Positions 30,014 to 38,318 of a stretch of DNA of 64,000 nt are shown in pieces; the stretch's first letter is position 1; the number at the start of each line of letters is the position of its first letter. The notes beneath the pieces were generated by a model. The model searched no databases. It saw only the letters and a program-made list of their open reading frames with translations, and was not told the DNA's origin. This stretch comes from Chloroflexota bacterium. Its GTDB lineage: Bacteria > Chloroflexota > Anaerolineae > Anaerolineales > Villigracilaceae. The DNA lies in NCBI GenBank assembly GCA_013112685.1, contig JABFGC010000001.1, positions 1 to 64,000 on the forward strand. Direction: 5' to 3'. Made by a program: the position numbers and the translations under genes.

Positions 30014-31375
30014 CTATCCCTTCCCGAACCAGCCGCGCTTTTTGGGAGCGTTCGGCAATAACCCAATCCGGGATGCGCCTTCACGCACCGCTGGTACAAA
30101 ATGGGAGGCAAAGCCAAGTAATGAATCAGCGAACGGTCCGAGCTCCTCCAACTTCTCTTTCTTGTACCGCCAGATCAAAACATCCTCACGCCGATCCGAG
30201 TTCACAGCTTGGGCAGCGAGGCGTGGATCGACAATCGGAATGATGCCATTGGGGATTAATGCCAGTTCGATCTTGTCTTCACTTAGCGCTTGTTGCAACA
30301 TCTTATGCGCCGCCTTGAAGCCATCGCCAACCACCTGGTTGTAGCATAGCTTGACGCGGCTGCCGACGAATTCATGCGCGCTGCCCTTGCCGACCACACT
30401 TGCCAGTGAGTTGATCATCCTTGCGATCCAGCGGCGCGTTTCTGCAAGATCGGGAATTTCCGGCTTAATCACAATCGCAATGCCTTCGGCGGCTTTCAAG
30501 GCGGCACGATGCACGACATGCGCTGGGTTGATACCTACGTCCATGATGACCACACCACCCGCAGCAACGCCGGCTTCATACAAGCCTTGAATGACCTCGG
30601 CAACTTTCGCCTCCTGTTGCAGGACTTCATCACCCAGGTCATCGGTGATCAGTCCGGGCAGGACTCGCAGGGTCGGCAGATTTTCCAACGGTGTAAATGC
30701 ATTCAGATACGCCGCACCGGATGCCACATCACTCATGACTCCTTTACTGGCTTTGGCGATCTCACGCCGTAACAAGCCAATCATGGTGGTATTGACCCGC
30801 TCCATGCGCATGTGATATTGGAGCGCACCGGCGTTGCCATCGGCATCCACAAGATAAGTCGTAATTCCGCTGAGGGCTAATGCAACCGCAAGATTGACTG
30901 CCACAGTGGTCTTACCCGTGCCACCTTTTGGTGAAGTAATGGCAATCTTTCTCACCGCCATCCCGGATTGAATGCGAGCTGACATATCACTGCCAAGCAC
31001 CGCTCTGCGATACTGATCGTCCGCCGCGAGATTGCCGGCATCTGCCCTACGCATCTCTTCATACAACTTATTGATATCCACATCCGAGGGTGGATAGGCA
31101 ATCGAAGGCACGCCCACACCATTCGCCCAAGACGCCATGCCATCGCCGACCCCAGCGACCACGAAGATCAGTTTGCCACGTTCAGCAGCCTTGACCAGAC
31201 TCTCCGGCGAGACCGAAGACTCAGGCGAGACCACCACCAGGGCACGGAAATCGAACAGATCAATATGCTGCGGGGTAAAGGCTGCGATCTGAGCGATAAC
31301 AGAATGACCTTGTTCTGCGAGCTGCATGTTCAAACGCGAGGTGACTGTCCCTGCACCGAGTAACAATACTTGCAT
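30014..31375 (-). CDS. cpaE-like: CpaE/TadZ-like MinD/ParA-type ATPase
   Basis: ATG at 31375 overlaps the CpaB-like stop (TAATG). The N-terminal domain (1-125, MQVLLLGAGTVTSRLNMQL...) has a nucleotide-binding-like beta-alpha pattern in the place of the receiver-like domain of TadZ/CpaE. The deviant Walker A SPKGGTGKTTVAVNLA near residue 155 is the MinD/ParA type. In the Tad pilus family this protein sets the cellular position of the machine. It follows the CpaB-like gene and precedes the CpaF-like gene, as in tad operons. Confidence 0.82.
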   Translation of the reverse strand: MQVLLLGAGTVTSRLNMQLAEQGHSVIAQIAAFTPQHIDLFDFRALVVVSPESSVSPESLVKAAERGKLIFVVAGVGDGMASWANGVGVPSIAYPPSDVDINKLYEEMRRADAGNLAADDQYRRAVLGSDMSARIQSGMAVRKIAITSPKGGTGKTTVAVNLAVALALSGITTYLVDADGNAGALQYHMRMERVNTTMIGLLRREIAKASKGVMSDVASGAAYLNAFTPLENLPTLRVLPGLITDDLGDEVLQQEAKVAEVIQGLYEAGVAAGGVVIMDVGINPAHVVHRAALKAAEGIAIVIKPEIPDLAETRRWIARMINSLASVVGKGSAHEFVGSRVKLCYNQVVGDGFKAAHKMLQQALSEDKIELALIPNGIIPIVDPRLAAQAVNSDRREDVLIWRYKKEKLEELGPFADSLLGFASHFVPAVREGASRIGLLPNAPKKRGWFGKG

Positions 31376-32280
31376 TACTGTCCTCCTCCCAGGACTTCTT
31401 CGCGATCCTGTTTGAACAAGTCTTCGAAGTCCCAATAGGTAAAGCCGGCGGAGGGCGCTTCATCACCGCGCGCCATCAGCGACACCACCAAACGATCTCC
31501 CTGTTGCAGGGCAAGCGATAACACTTCGCGGCTTTCATTCGGCACGAGCAGGATCAACATCTTCGGCTGGGTGTCCAGATTGAAGGAGCCACTGTCTTCG
31601 GATGATTCTGTTTGTTGCGGCAACCCTTGCACTGCGATCACGCGCACTCCCATCGGGAACAAGTCCTTGGCAAGCGGCGGGAAGGAACGGTTGATGGAAT
31701 CCGCCTGTTCCAATTCAAGCGGGGAGGGCTGGGCGGTTGGTTCCACATACCCCGGATTGATGATGAGTTCTGGCATCGGTGTCGGTGTGCTCATCTGTTG
31801 CGGTCGAGTGCTGATCACGACTGTCACACCGATCAGGTCTCCGGGCAGAAAGGCTTCCGCATCCGGCGATACTAGGTTCATCGCATCCAATGGCAGGGGA
31901 AATAAACTATGCCCGGGAAATTGTGCCAGCACAGCAGATAGTCTTGTGCCTTCGGCTGCCTGCGCCAGGATCGCGGATCGAAAGATGGGCTGCCCATTGA
32001 AGATGGGTTGCGCGACCACTCCGCCGACCACCCCGGTCACTTCCTCACCGGGGATATACATACTGGCATTGTCATCCTGAAAGACCGTCTTGACCGCCAG
32101 GTCATTTGCCATAATGACATCGCCGATGTTTAAGTCACGTGTGGCGGACAACACAGAAATGGTGGGCGGCTTCTGTGCCGCACCCAGAGCGTTCAAAGCG
32201 ATGAACGCCACCAGAAAGATTCCAACCGACACGCCCAGTACCACCAGGTTCACACCGGTCGAAGCAATACGTTTCAACAT
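31375..32280 (-). CDS. cpaB-like: CpaB/RcpC-like SAF-domain protein
   Basis: One N-terminal transmembrane helix (LVVLGVSVGIFLVAFIALNAL) is followed by a SAF/antifreeze-like domain (ISVLSATRDLNIGDVIMANDL) and a second beta-rich domain with a Thr-Pro-rich insert (ISTRPQQMSTPTPMPELII). This matches CpaB/RcpC, a periplasm- or wall-side assembly protein of Tad-like pili. The start could be ATG 32280, just inside the preceding gene's end and 12 bases after GGAG, or ATG 32298. First of the cpaB-cpaE-cpaF set; all junctions overlap. Confidence 0.8.
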   Translation of the reverse strand: MLKRIASTGVNLVVLGVSVGIFLVAFIALNALGAAQKPPTISVLSATRDLNIGDVIMANDLAVKTVFQDDNASMYIPGEEVTGVVGGVVAQPIFNGQPIFRSAILAQAAEGTRLSAVLAQFPGHSLFPLPLDAMNLVSPDAEAFLPGDLIGVTVVISTRPQQMSTPTPMPELIINPGYVEPTAQPSPLELEQADSINRSFPPLAKDLFPMGVRVIAVQGLPQQTESSEDSGSFNLDTQPKMLILLVPNESREVLSLALQQGDRLVVSLMARGDEAPSAGFTYWDFEDLFKQDREEVLGGGQ

Positions 32281-32843
32281 GTTTCTTCTTTTCTCCATTC
32301 GTTGGTTTTTTCAAATGCCTGCCGCAGGGCAGGCGTTTCTTCGATGATCTCTTCGAGTTGTTCAAGTGTTTTGCACATCAGTCCATGCAGGGTCAGCATG
32401 ATGAAATCCGTCTTGATGTGATTGGACTTGAAGACCTGCTGATGGGTCTCTGCTACGGTGCGCACGACCTGCATCACGTCCGCATCTGCGAGCGCCTCCG
32501 CCGACACACGCGGCATATCCGGAAAGCACTCTTGGATCAAATCCGCTACATCCTGTCCAATGGATGCAGAGTGGGTCTGTGCAGGCAGTTCCGTTTCAGG
32601 TTGTGCAGGAGGGTCGAGCAGTTCTGCAACAGAAGTCTGCGGGTCGGCGCGTAATTGTTCAATGGCACGCGGCAATCGCTTGAGCCCGGCTTGAACGGCT
32701 TCCAGCAAACGAGTCTGTGCCTGTGGGGAAAGCGCTGCCACGGCTTCGATGTTGCGTACGGAGACGTGCGGACGAAGTCCCTCGGGCATTGACTCCAACA
32801 ACCGTTGCCGGCGTTCCTGTTTGGACTGGTACGACTCACTCAT
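32274..32843 (-). CDS. Hypothetical helical protein, 189 aa
   Basis: Start MSESYQSKQERRQRL at 32843. The protein is soluble and predicted largely helical, with an Ala/Leu/Gln-rich first half, a Pro-rich hinge (DPPAQPETELPAQ, near 78-90) and an acidic C-terminus. It overlaps the start of the CpaB-like gene, so translation is coupled. It could be an accessory or regulatory protein for the pilus operon. No family recognised. Confidence 0.7.
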   Translation of the reverse strand: MSESYQSKQERRQRLLESMPEGLRPHVSVRNIEAVAALSPQAQTRLLEAVQAGLKRLPRAIEQLRADPQTSVAELLDPPAQPETELPAQTHSASIGQDVADLIQECFPDMPRVSAEALADADVMQVVRTVAETHQQVFKSNHIKTDFIMLTLHGLMCKTLEQLEEIIEETPALRQAFEKTNEWRKEETC

Positions 32844-32904
32844 GGGCGTGACTATACTGTTCAGGAGGACAAGGTGGGTTGAATGTGTCGCTTACCATCC
32901 CCAC

Positions 32905-32935
32905 AAAAATACGCCCGGTTCACGACCGGGCGTAT
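32905..32935 (-). terminator. Intrinsic terminator of the 314-aa gene
   Basis: On the minus strand, ATACGCCCGGT / ACCGGGCGTAT is followed by TTTTTG, 15 bases beyond the stop of the 314-aa gene and about 60 before the next start. A classic strong GC stem. Confidence 0.8.
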
Positions 32936-32949
32936 TGATCATTGCCTGT

Positions 32950-33894
32950 TTATTCCTGAACCTCCTCAAAGATCCGAATGTCATCCAGATGAAACTCCTT
33001 GTTCCCGCCATCCTGAAAACCCAACTCCAGAACTGATGCGATCTGCCACCATCGCTGCGGCTGGGTGCTTACCAGGTAATTGTCGCTCCAGACCTGGATC
33101 TCCAGCGGTCCAAATGCCGGCATCGTCATCCGACACAGTTCCGACCCATCCACCGACACGGTTCCCATCCATTTGATCCTGCTGACTTGATGCAGACGGA
33201 TTTGATAAGTGTGCCACACTTCCGGGTCCACATTCATGGCTTTGACCTGAACAGGCGCCCAATTGAGCGCCAGATAACAAACCGAACCATTGGCGCCATT
33301 GAAGGAGGACTCATTACCGATCACTGAAAATCCGAACATATCGAATGGCTTGGCAAAGAGACCGTCTGCCTGAAGGGTCCCTTGCGGCTGAAGGACAACT
33401 CCCGCCGTTCCATAAAAATTCTCATCCACCCGGCTTTTGAATTCCACGATCACGTCGCTCGATGATGTGGGCTGGAAGCCACTGCCGCCGATCAACGTGA
33501 CGTTGTTGTATTGCTCGCTGGAGGGTTCGTGCCAGTCCGCGCTTTCCATCTCGAACTCCGGGTCCTGGACATGTCGGAGGGTGAGTTGATGATCGATCTC
33601 CAATTCCGCCGCGTGCCAGGCGGTTTCGTTTGATGCCTGTCCGGCGCCGTTGATGATCGTGAATTCCCAAAATGCCGTGGAAAGTCCAGCTTCGAAATCA
33701 TCTGTCAGCGACGCAGGATTTTGCAGACCCTCCGGCGCAAAGGCGGCTCGTCGTTCCAGTTGCCGGGTCTCATTCGAAACCGTCCAGGCGGAAACCAACT
33801 GCTGAAAGTTAAGTCCAGCGAATAAAACTGCCGGCGTCAAAACCAGAAGCGCAATCCATGTAAAGCGTTTTTTCCATTCTTGTTTGGTGTCCAT
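32950..33894 (-). CDS. Exported protein with concanavalin-like jelly-roll domain
   Basis: The 314-aa protein has a basic start and hydrophobic segment (FTWIALLVLTPAVLFAGL, residues 10-27), so is anchored or secreted. The rest is beta-rich, with a pattern (LTDDFEAGLSTAFWEF, ADGLFAKPFDMFGF, WHTYQIRLHQVSRIKWMGTVSVDG, IQVWSDNY, FHLDDIRIF) typical of LamG/GH16-like lectin folds that bind carbohydrate. No clear catalytic Glu pair is seen. Own terminator downstream. It diverges from the promoter region at 34.1 kb. Confidence 0.7.
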   Translation of the reverse strand: MDTKQEWKKRFTWIALLVLTPAVLFAGLNFQQLVSAWTVSNETRQLERRAAFAPEGLQNPASLTDDFEAGLSTAFWEFTIINGAGQASNETAWHAAELEIDHQLTLRHVQDPEFEMESADWHEPSSEQYNNVTLIGGSGFQPTSSSDVIVEFKSRVDENFYGTAGVVLQPQGTLQADGLFAKPFDMFGFSVIGNESSFNGANGSVCYLALNWAPVQVKAMNVDPEVWHTYQIRLHQVSRIKWMGTVSVDGSELCRMTMPAFGPLEIQVWSDNYLVSTQPQRWWQIASVLELGFQDGGNKEFHLDDIRIFEEVQE

Positions 33895-34119
33895 TTCGTA
33901 TCCTTTTTCGTTTTTTGCGCGATGATACGAAAGGCTGCCAGGGGGTATGAGGAACGTGTCGCCTCTGATTAATTCCCGGAATGGGGATTATTGATGTGTC
34001 CAATGGCATCCTATGGTTGCATTTCCCGGGTCCCACACACAAGTTCACCCGTAGGGAATAGGGGCGTTTTTACAGGTCGCATAATGATATGCAAGAGGAA
34101 TATCTGCCGCCTACGTACT

Positions 34120-34147
34120 TTGACAGTTTTCTCAAACTCCATATAAT
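34120..34147 (+). promoter_or_regulatory. Near-consensus sigma-70 promoter of the replication module
   Basis: TTGACA at 34120-34125 and TATAAT at 34142-34147 match both consensus hexamers exactly, with 16-bp spacing. It faces the plus-strand primase-ssb-dnaN gene set. The rest of 33895-34360 holds no convincing gene. Confidence 0.8.
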
Positions 34148-34187
34148 CCGCATTGTTCCTATTTTCCACAATCCATCCCTCTCTTCA

Positions 34188-34214
34188 AGAAGCCTGGCAA
34201 ACCGCCGGGCTTCT
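34188..34214 (+). promoter_or_regulatory. Stem-loop in the 5' leader
   Basis: AGAAGCC.GGC pairs with GCC.GGCTTCT around AAACC, about 35 bases after the predicted transcript start. No T-tract follows, so it is a structured leader element or weak attenuator and not a simple terminator. Confidence 0.45.
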
Positions 34215-34360
34215 GCTGTTGTATCCAATCCCCACCATCCATTCAACGAAAGGAGTCCAAGTTCACCATCCCCAAATCAATTCATCCGTATCATCCACTT
34301 TCCCATATACGAAACAGGCTTGTTTGGAAATTCGCATGAACCCACCGAAGGAAATCTCGA

Positions 34361-34495
34361 ATGTTTGGAAAATGGGAACCCATCGGAACAGGTTCAACCT
34401 TCCCCAACAAGCCCTACGTCAATACCGACACACTGCATGATTTTCATGGGTGTGTCGGTGAAAAATATTCCCTGGAGACCCTCATAGGAGGCTGA
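34361..34495 (+). CDS. Small protein, 44 aa
   Basis: ATG at 34361 with an AAGGAAA ribosome site opens MFGKWEPIGTGSTFPNKPYV... and ends ETLIGG. It is the first candidate gene after the promoter and is followed by a strong terminator at 34533. Composition is protein-like, but the evidence is short; function unknown. Confidence 0.4.
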   Translation: MFGKWEPIGTGSTFPNKPYVNTDTLHDFHGCVGEKYSLETLIGG

Positions 34496-34532
34496 TCGAA
34501 CCAAAACCAATACTGAATACTCCCCTCAACAC

Positions 34533-34574
34533 AAACGGGCGTTGTGCATGGACTTCCCATGCCAACGCCCGTTT
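34533..34574 (+). terminator. Strong hairpin with T-tract
   Basis: AAACGGGCGTT pairs with AACGCCCGTTTT, with a second inner stem (GCATGG / CCATGC). Transcription from the 34.1-kb promoter must pass this to reach the primase, so partial readthrough or attenuation is likely. Confidence 0.7.
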
Positions 34575-34692
34575 TCGTTTCTTACCGCACAAGCATGCGG
34601 CACAAGACAGCGAGGACTCGCCGGGGTGAGAGGCCCGGCAGATAAAAAGTGAAACCGCCCAGTTAGTGGCTGGACGGTTTCGGTATACAAAA

Positions 34693-34923
34693 ATGTACAA
34701 GCCTGATCATATCACAACCGTAAAAACCGTCAAGATTTACGCGCCTTTTCCGCTCCCAGCCAATGAACGTATGGTGATCGTAAACGGCAAGGCGATCAAT
34801 GTCGCCGCCTCCGCCGGACGACAGCAAGGGGACTACCTGTATACCGCCGATATTACACTGCTGCACGAAGATGCAGCCGTGTATACCACCGCGCCCAGTT
34901 GGGCGAGCGTGGAGGTGGAATGA
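34693..34923 (+). CDS. Hypothetical protein, 76 aa
   Basis: Start MYKPDHITTVKTVKIY at 34693, just after an inverted repeat (GAAACCG.CC / GG.CGGTTTC, 34651-34680). Short beta-like segments, no membrane span, acidic end (SVEVE). It precedes the 45-aa and primase genes. Function unknown. Confidence 0.5.
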   Translation: MYKPDHITTVKTVKIYAPFPLPANERMVIVNGKAINVAASAGRQQGDYLYTADITLLHEDAAVYTTAPSWASVEVE

Positions 34924-35004
34924 GCCGACACACTGGACTGCGCGGATGCGTGATCATGCCTTCTCCCTGGGACTATTTAATCCATTCAAACAAGGAGATA
35001 GATC

Positions 35005-35142
35005 ATGAGAACCTTCGCAATGCTTCTCATCCTGGTCGCCATCGCCGCCAGTCGCAGATCCCGCAGCGTTTTCCTGCGGGGCCAGCCTCATCACTGGCTC
35101 ACGGTCCTCATGGCTGCCATCGCACACTGTATCGGCAGATAA
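35005..35142 (+). CDS. Small hydrophobic protein, 45 aa
   Basis: ATG at 35005 has an excellent ribosome site (AAGGAGATAGATC). The product MRTFAMLLILVAIAAS then SRRSRS, and a second hydrophobic part (WLTVLMAAIAHCIG), looks like one or two short membrane segments with a basic loop. It ends 30 bases before the primase gene. Function unknown. Confidence 0.5.
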   Translation: MRTFAMLLILVAIAASRRSRSVFLRGQPHHWLTVLMAAIAHCIGR

Positions 35143-35172
35143 CCAGACGTAAAGGAGGTCGCAGAAAAGCAC

Positions 35173-36183
35173 ATGGAAAACATCCTGTCCGCCGCCGAAG
35201 AAATTTTGGGAACGGCGGTTCGAGTGGAGGATCATCGCAATTGGGCCATCTTCTGGTGTCCCTTCCATAACGACGCGAGTCGGGAGGGAACAGGCGGGCA
35301 ACCCAACTTCGGTGTCAATCTGCAGAGCGGATACTGGAAGTGTCTGCGCTGTGGCGCCAGTGGCGGTTCGTTGAAGTCATTACAAAAAAAGCTGGGTCAG
35401 GTCCCACAAGGGGATGCCAAATGGAAGCCAAGTGTATCGGCAACCACACCGACACGCCCCAAACGCCCGCCGACACAGGTGCAGTTGCTCGATGAAGCCG
35501 TGTCGGAAGCGCGTTCCATCGTCCAACGTTCGCCTGCCTGGGATTATCTGGCAGGGCGCGGCGTGACGCCCTATACCGCATTGGTCTACGGGCTAGGCTA
35601 TGGCATTCCTATTCCACGGGTTCATCGCGAGATCATTGAAGCCGCAAAACAATCGATGATGGTGCGCCGTGATGGGATCTGGTTGTGGGCCGGCGGTGTG
35701 GTGTATGCAGATCCGCCGACACAGCCAGCCGTGATGAACGTGCGCTATATCCCGGAGGAACAACTTCCCAAAGGCACACGCAACTTCACGCCGATCAAGA
35801 ATCACAAGACCTGGGGCAACCGTGTTCAACCTCTGGGAGGCTGGCGCATCACCAATAGCACACGCACGTTGATTGTGCTGGAAGGGCTGTTCGATATGCT
35901 TATCACCGCCCAAAAACTTCATCAGCTTGGACGCGAAACCGACACGGTTGCGGTCTACACCAACGGCGCCAGTCCCTCCGCCAAAATGCACCAGTGGTTC
36001 CGCGAACATCCGCAGTACGACTATCTTTTACTGCGTGACCCAGATAAAGCTGGTGTCGAATGGGCGCAAAGTGTATCGGCATCCATCCGACACGGCGGTG
36101 CGAAAGTACGCACCCTGCGACCTCCCGATCAACTGGACCCCGACGAAGCCATCCTAAGTGGATGGTGGCCGTCCATTCTGTAA
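35173..36183 (+). CDS. Plasmid/phage-type DNA primase (CHC2 zinc finger + Toprim)
   Basis: The 336-aa protein has an N-terminal zinc finger with Cys/His ligands FWCPFHND and WKCLRCGASGGSL (residues about 34-75), typical of DnaG-type CHC2 primases. The second half carries the Toprim-like LIVLEGLFDMLI near 235-246 and an acidic LLRDPDKAGVEWA near 288-300. It is shorter than chromosomal DnaG (about 600 aa), as in mobile-element primases, and lacks a helicase domain. Preceded by GGAGG and followed by an intrinsic terminator. Likely primes replication of the element. Confidence 0.82.
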   Translation: MENILSAAEEILGTAVRVEDHRNWAIFWCPFHNDASREGTGGQPNFGVNLQSGYWKCLRCGASGGSLKSLQKKLGQVPQGDAKWKPSVSATTPTRPKRPPTQVQLLDEAVSEARSIVQRSPAWDYLAGRGVTPYTALVYGLGYGIPIPRVHREIIEAAKQSMMVRRDGIWLWAGGVVYADPPTQPAVMNVRYIPEEQLPKGTRNFTPIKNHKTWGNRVQPLGGWRITNSTRTLIVLEGLFDMLITAQKLHQLGRETDTVAVYTNGASPSAKMHQWFREHPQYDYLLLRDPDKAGVEWAQSVSASIRHGGAKVRTLRPPDQLDPDEAILSGWWPSIL

Positions 36184-36206
36184 ATTCAAATGCAACCATT
36201 CCCTGA

Positions 36207-36240
36207 ATCGGGGAGCGATGAAACATCGCTCCCCGATTTT
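36207..36240 (+). terminator. Intrinsic terminator after primase gene
   Basis: ATCGGGGAGCGATG / CATCGCTCCCCGAT forms a near-perfect 14-bp stem followed by TTTT, 24 bases after the primase stop. Confidence 0.8.
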
Positions 36241-36263
36241 CATTTTCCTAAGGAGAAAACAAA

Positions 36264-36404
36264 ATGTCTGCTCTTACCATCTTCGCTTCCATCATCGCCA
36301 CCTTGATCCTGATCTGGGCGGTCTGGTTCGTTATCCGACTCATTCAATACATTGCCTCCGGCGAGTATGAGGTGGACCAGCGCCTGCACGACATCTGCAA
36401 GTAA
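36264..36404 (+). CDS. Small single-pass membrane protein, 46 aa
   Basis: ATG at 36264 follows AAGGAGAAAAC. Residues 4-30 (LTIFASIIATLILIWAVWFVIRLI) form a strong transmembrane helix, with a charged C-terminal tail (SGEYEVDQRLHDICK). It sits between the primase terminator and ssb. Function unknown. Confidence 0.6.
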   Translation: MSALTIFASIIATLILIWAVWFVIRLIQYIASGEYEVDQRLHDICK

Positions 36405-36438
36405 TTTCAAAAAACAAAATCAGAACAAGGAGACTCTC

Positions 36439-36849
36439 ATGTCAAAGCAATACAACAAATCAGTGTTCGTCGGTCACCTCGGCGGTGAACCGGAAATGCG
36501 TTACACCCCATCAGGCACAGCCGTGACAACCTTCAATGTCGCGACCAATGACCAGTACAACAATGAGAAGGGTGAGACCATCAAGATCACAACCTGGTTC
36601 CGTTGCACCGCCTGGGGCAAACTGGGCGAGGTCTGCAATCAGTACCTGAAAAAGGGCAGCAAGGTCCTGGTCGAAGGTCGTTTGACACCGGACAAAGCCA
36701 CGGGTCGTCCACGCATCTGGGTTCGTCAGGATGGCACAGCGGCTGCGGATTATGAACTCAAAGTCTTGGAGATTCATTTCCTGGACAACAAGAACAATGA
36801 GCCTGCTGTCGCGCAAGCAGATACCGCTGAGGATGACATTCCGTACTAG
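36439..36849 (+). CDS. ssb: Single-stranded DNA-binding protein
   Basis: The 136-aa protein starts at the ATG at 36439 behind AAGGAGACTCTC; a longer upstream reading is rejected. The OB-fold signature is clear: NKSVFVGHLGGEPEMRYTP, VTTFNVATND, WFRCTAWGKLGEVCNQYL and KGSKVLVEGRLTPD. It ends in an acidic tip EDDIPY, the conserved protein-interaction tail of bacterial SSB. Mobile-element SSB in a replication cluster with primase and DnaN. Confidence 0.93.
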   Translation: MSKQYNKSVFVGHLGGEPEMRYTPSGTAVTTFNVATNDQYNNEKGETIKITTWFRCTAWGKLGEVCNQYLKKGSKVLVEGRLTPDKATGRPRIWVRQDGTAAADYELKVLEIHFLDNKNNEPAVAQADTAEDDIPY

Positions 36850-36863
36850 CCCATCAAATCACA

Positions 36864-36897
36864 AGAGGCTGTCCTGTTGGGCAGCCTCTCGTTTTTT
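36864..36897 (+). terminator. Intrinsic terminator after ssb
   Basis: AGAGGCTGCC-type stem (AGAGGCTG / CAGCCTCT) with a short loop and a TTTTTT tail, 15 bases after the ssb stop. Confidence 0.8.
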
Positions 36898-36909
36898 GGA
36901 GATCACTGA

Positions 36910-37080
36910 ATGAACGCTGAACAACTTCGCTCACTTTCCCGCGTCCTCGATTATCTCGCGCAGGACGAAGGATCCCACTTTGAAAATGCTTCGCCTGACG
37001 AACGCACGAACCACATTTACCTGGATGTCCTGATCCTGCAGGACTATCTGGAACAGCAAAAAGGAGAACCCAACCCATGA
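36910..37080 (+). CDS. Small acidic protein, 56 aa
   Basis: MNAEQLRSLSRVLDYLAQDEGSH... ends EQQKGEPNP, with its TGA overlapping the dnaN ATG (ATGA). The product is predicted helical, acidic and soluble. Start supported by GGAG 9 bases upstream. It is translationally coupled to the sliding clamp; function unknown. Confidence 0.6.
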   Translation: MNAEQLRSLSRVLDYLAQDEGSHFENASPDERTNHIYLDVLILQDYLEQQKGEPNP

Positions 37081-38246
37081 TCACAATTCAACAAGATCTG
37101 CTTCACTCGGCATTGAATGCCGTCACCCGCGCCAGCACGAAGAGCACCCTGATGGCAGCCTTTTCCCTCGTTCGATTGGATGTGCATACGGACGGCATCC
37201 TACACCTCTCCTGCTTCAACGGTGAGACCGCCGCGCGTTCCACTGTGAATGTGGATTGCAGTGAAGAACTATCCATCTGTGTGGACGCCGCCACCCTGAA
37301 AGCCGTAGTGGAGACTCTGGCGGGGCAGATCCGCCTGCATGTGGATGGGACTTCCCTGGTCATTCAACAGGGAAACTCCAATCGCACCAGTCTGCGCATT
37401 GTGGATGAACCCCTGCCGGTGATCGGTGAGGAAAGTATTCAAACGGTTGCCACGTTTTCGGGAACCATCTTCCGCAGTCTGATGCGTGCGCTACCCTTCG
37501 CCTCCACAGATGACTCACGTGCCGTCCTGCAAGTCGTTCACCTGATCCTCAACTCCGACACAGTGATGGCCAAGACCGCCGATGGATATTCAGCGGGTCT
37601 TGTGCTGGAGAGCATCGAAGGTCCTACGGAACCAACCTCCGTATCTCTCCCTTTGAGCAGTGCGCGTCTGTTATCTACGTTGGTGGATGATCGCGACACG
37701 GTGTGCATGTGTACATCCGGTGAGAACCGTTACATTTTCCAGATCACCAACCCCAATGACTCCAAAGATCTGACTCTGGCAACTGTCACTGCAGACGGCA
37801 ACTTCCCGTCTGAGCAGATCAAGACCCTGATCGAGGATGCGCGAAAGAACGCTGTTGCCGTCCTTCAGATCCAGCAACCGAGCCTGATGCAATCCATTCG
37901 CATGGTCAATGCGATGGGGACCCAAAGCACTTTCATCAAGGCAATTAACGGCGTAGCCAAGATCGCGTCAGCGGAAACAGAGACCGGGCAAGGTCGCAAC
38001 ATTCTGGAAGGGACTGCCAGCGGTGAGGATGCCCAAGCCTGGTTGTCTGCCACCTTTTTGAAACGCGCGGTGGAAGCCTGCAAGGGTGAGCTGGTCATGC
38101 GTATCACGAATGGCACAAAGCCGATCCTGGTGGAAGCCGGCAGTTTCACGGCAGTCATCATGCCGATGATGGTGGAAGGTAGCAAAGATCCATTCCCCGA
38201 AGATGAAGCCATCGCCATCAGCCTGCCTGAAATGGCAATGGCATAA
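37077..38246 (+). CDS. dnaN: DNA polymerase III beta sliding clamp (DnaN-like)
   Basis: The 389-aa protein shows the three-domain clamp pattern: N-terminal LLHSALNAVTRASTKSTLMAAFSLVRLDV, middle TFSGTIFRSLMRALPFASTDDSRAVLQVVHLIL, and a C-terminal domain ending in EAGSFTAVIMPMMVEGS, where chromosomal clamps read 'VVMPM'. The family encircles DNA and tethers polymerase. Length is normal (about 370-390). Finding it beside ssb and a small primase, away from dnaA or recF, indicates an element-borne clamp. Divergent in the middle domain. Confidence 0.88.
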   Translation: MITIQQDLLHSALNAVTRASTKSTLMAAFSLVRLDVHTDGILHLSCFNGETAARSTVNVDCSEELSICVDAATLKAVVETLAGQIRLHVDGTSLVIQQGNSNRTSLRIVDEPLPVIGEESIQTVATFSGTIFRSLMRALPFASTDDSRAVLQVVHLILNSDTVMAKTADGYSAGLVLESIEGPTEPTSVSLPLSSARLLSTLVDDRDTVCMCTSGENRYIFQITNPNDSKDLTLATVTADGNFPSEQIKTLIEDARKNAVAVLQIQQPSLMQSIRMVNAMGTQSTFIKAINGVAKIASAETETGQGRNILEGTASGEDAQAWLSATFLKRAVEACKGELVMRITNGTKPILVEAGSFTAVIMPMMVEGSKDPFPEDEAIAISLPEMAMA

Positions 38247-38264
38247 CCGGAGAATCATTTCCAC

Positions 38265-38306
38265 ACAGACGGCATGGAGCCAATCGCTCCATGCCGTCTG
38301 TTATTT
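38265..38306 (+). terminator. Intrinsic terminator after dnaN
   Basis: ACAGACGGCATGGAGC pairs with GCTCCATGCCGTCTGT around a CAATC-type loop, followed by TATTT. A perfect 15-16-bp stem. Confidence 0.8.
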
Positions 38307-38318
38307 CCAAGGAGTCCC

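Noticed and set aside
34089..34487. 132-aa plus-strand frame in the promoter region
   Set aside because: It would overlap the promoter and leader hairpin, has low-complexity Pro/Ser content and no ribosome site.
36352..36849. Longer N-terminus for SSB
   Set aside because: The extension reads through the 46-aa gene; ATG 36439 with AAGGAG matches the SSB family start.
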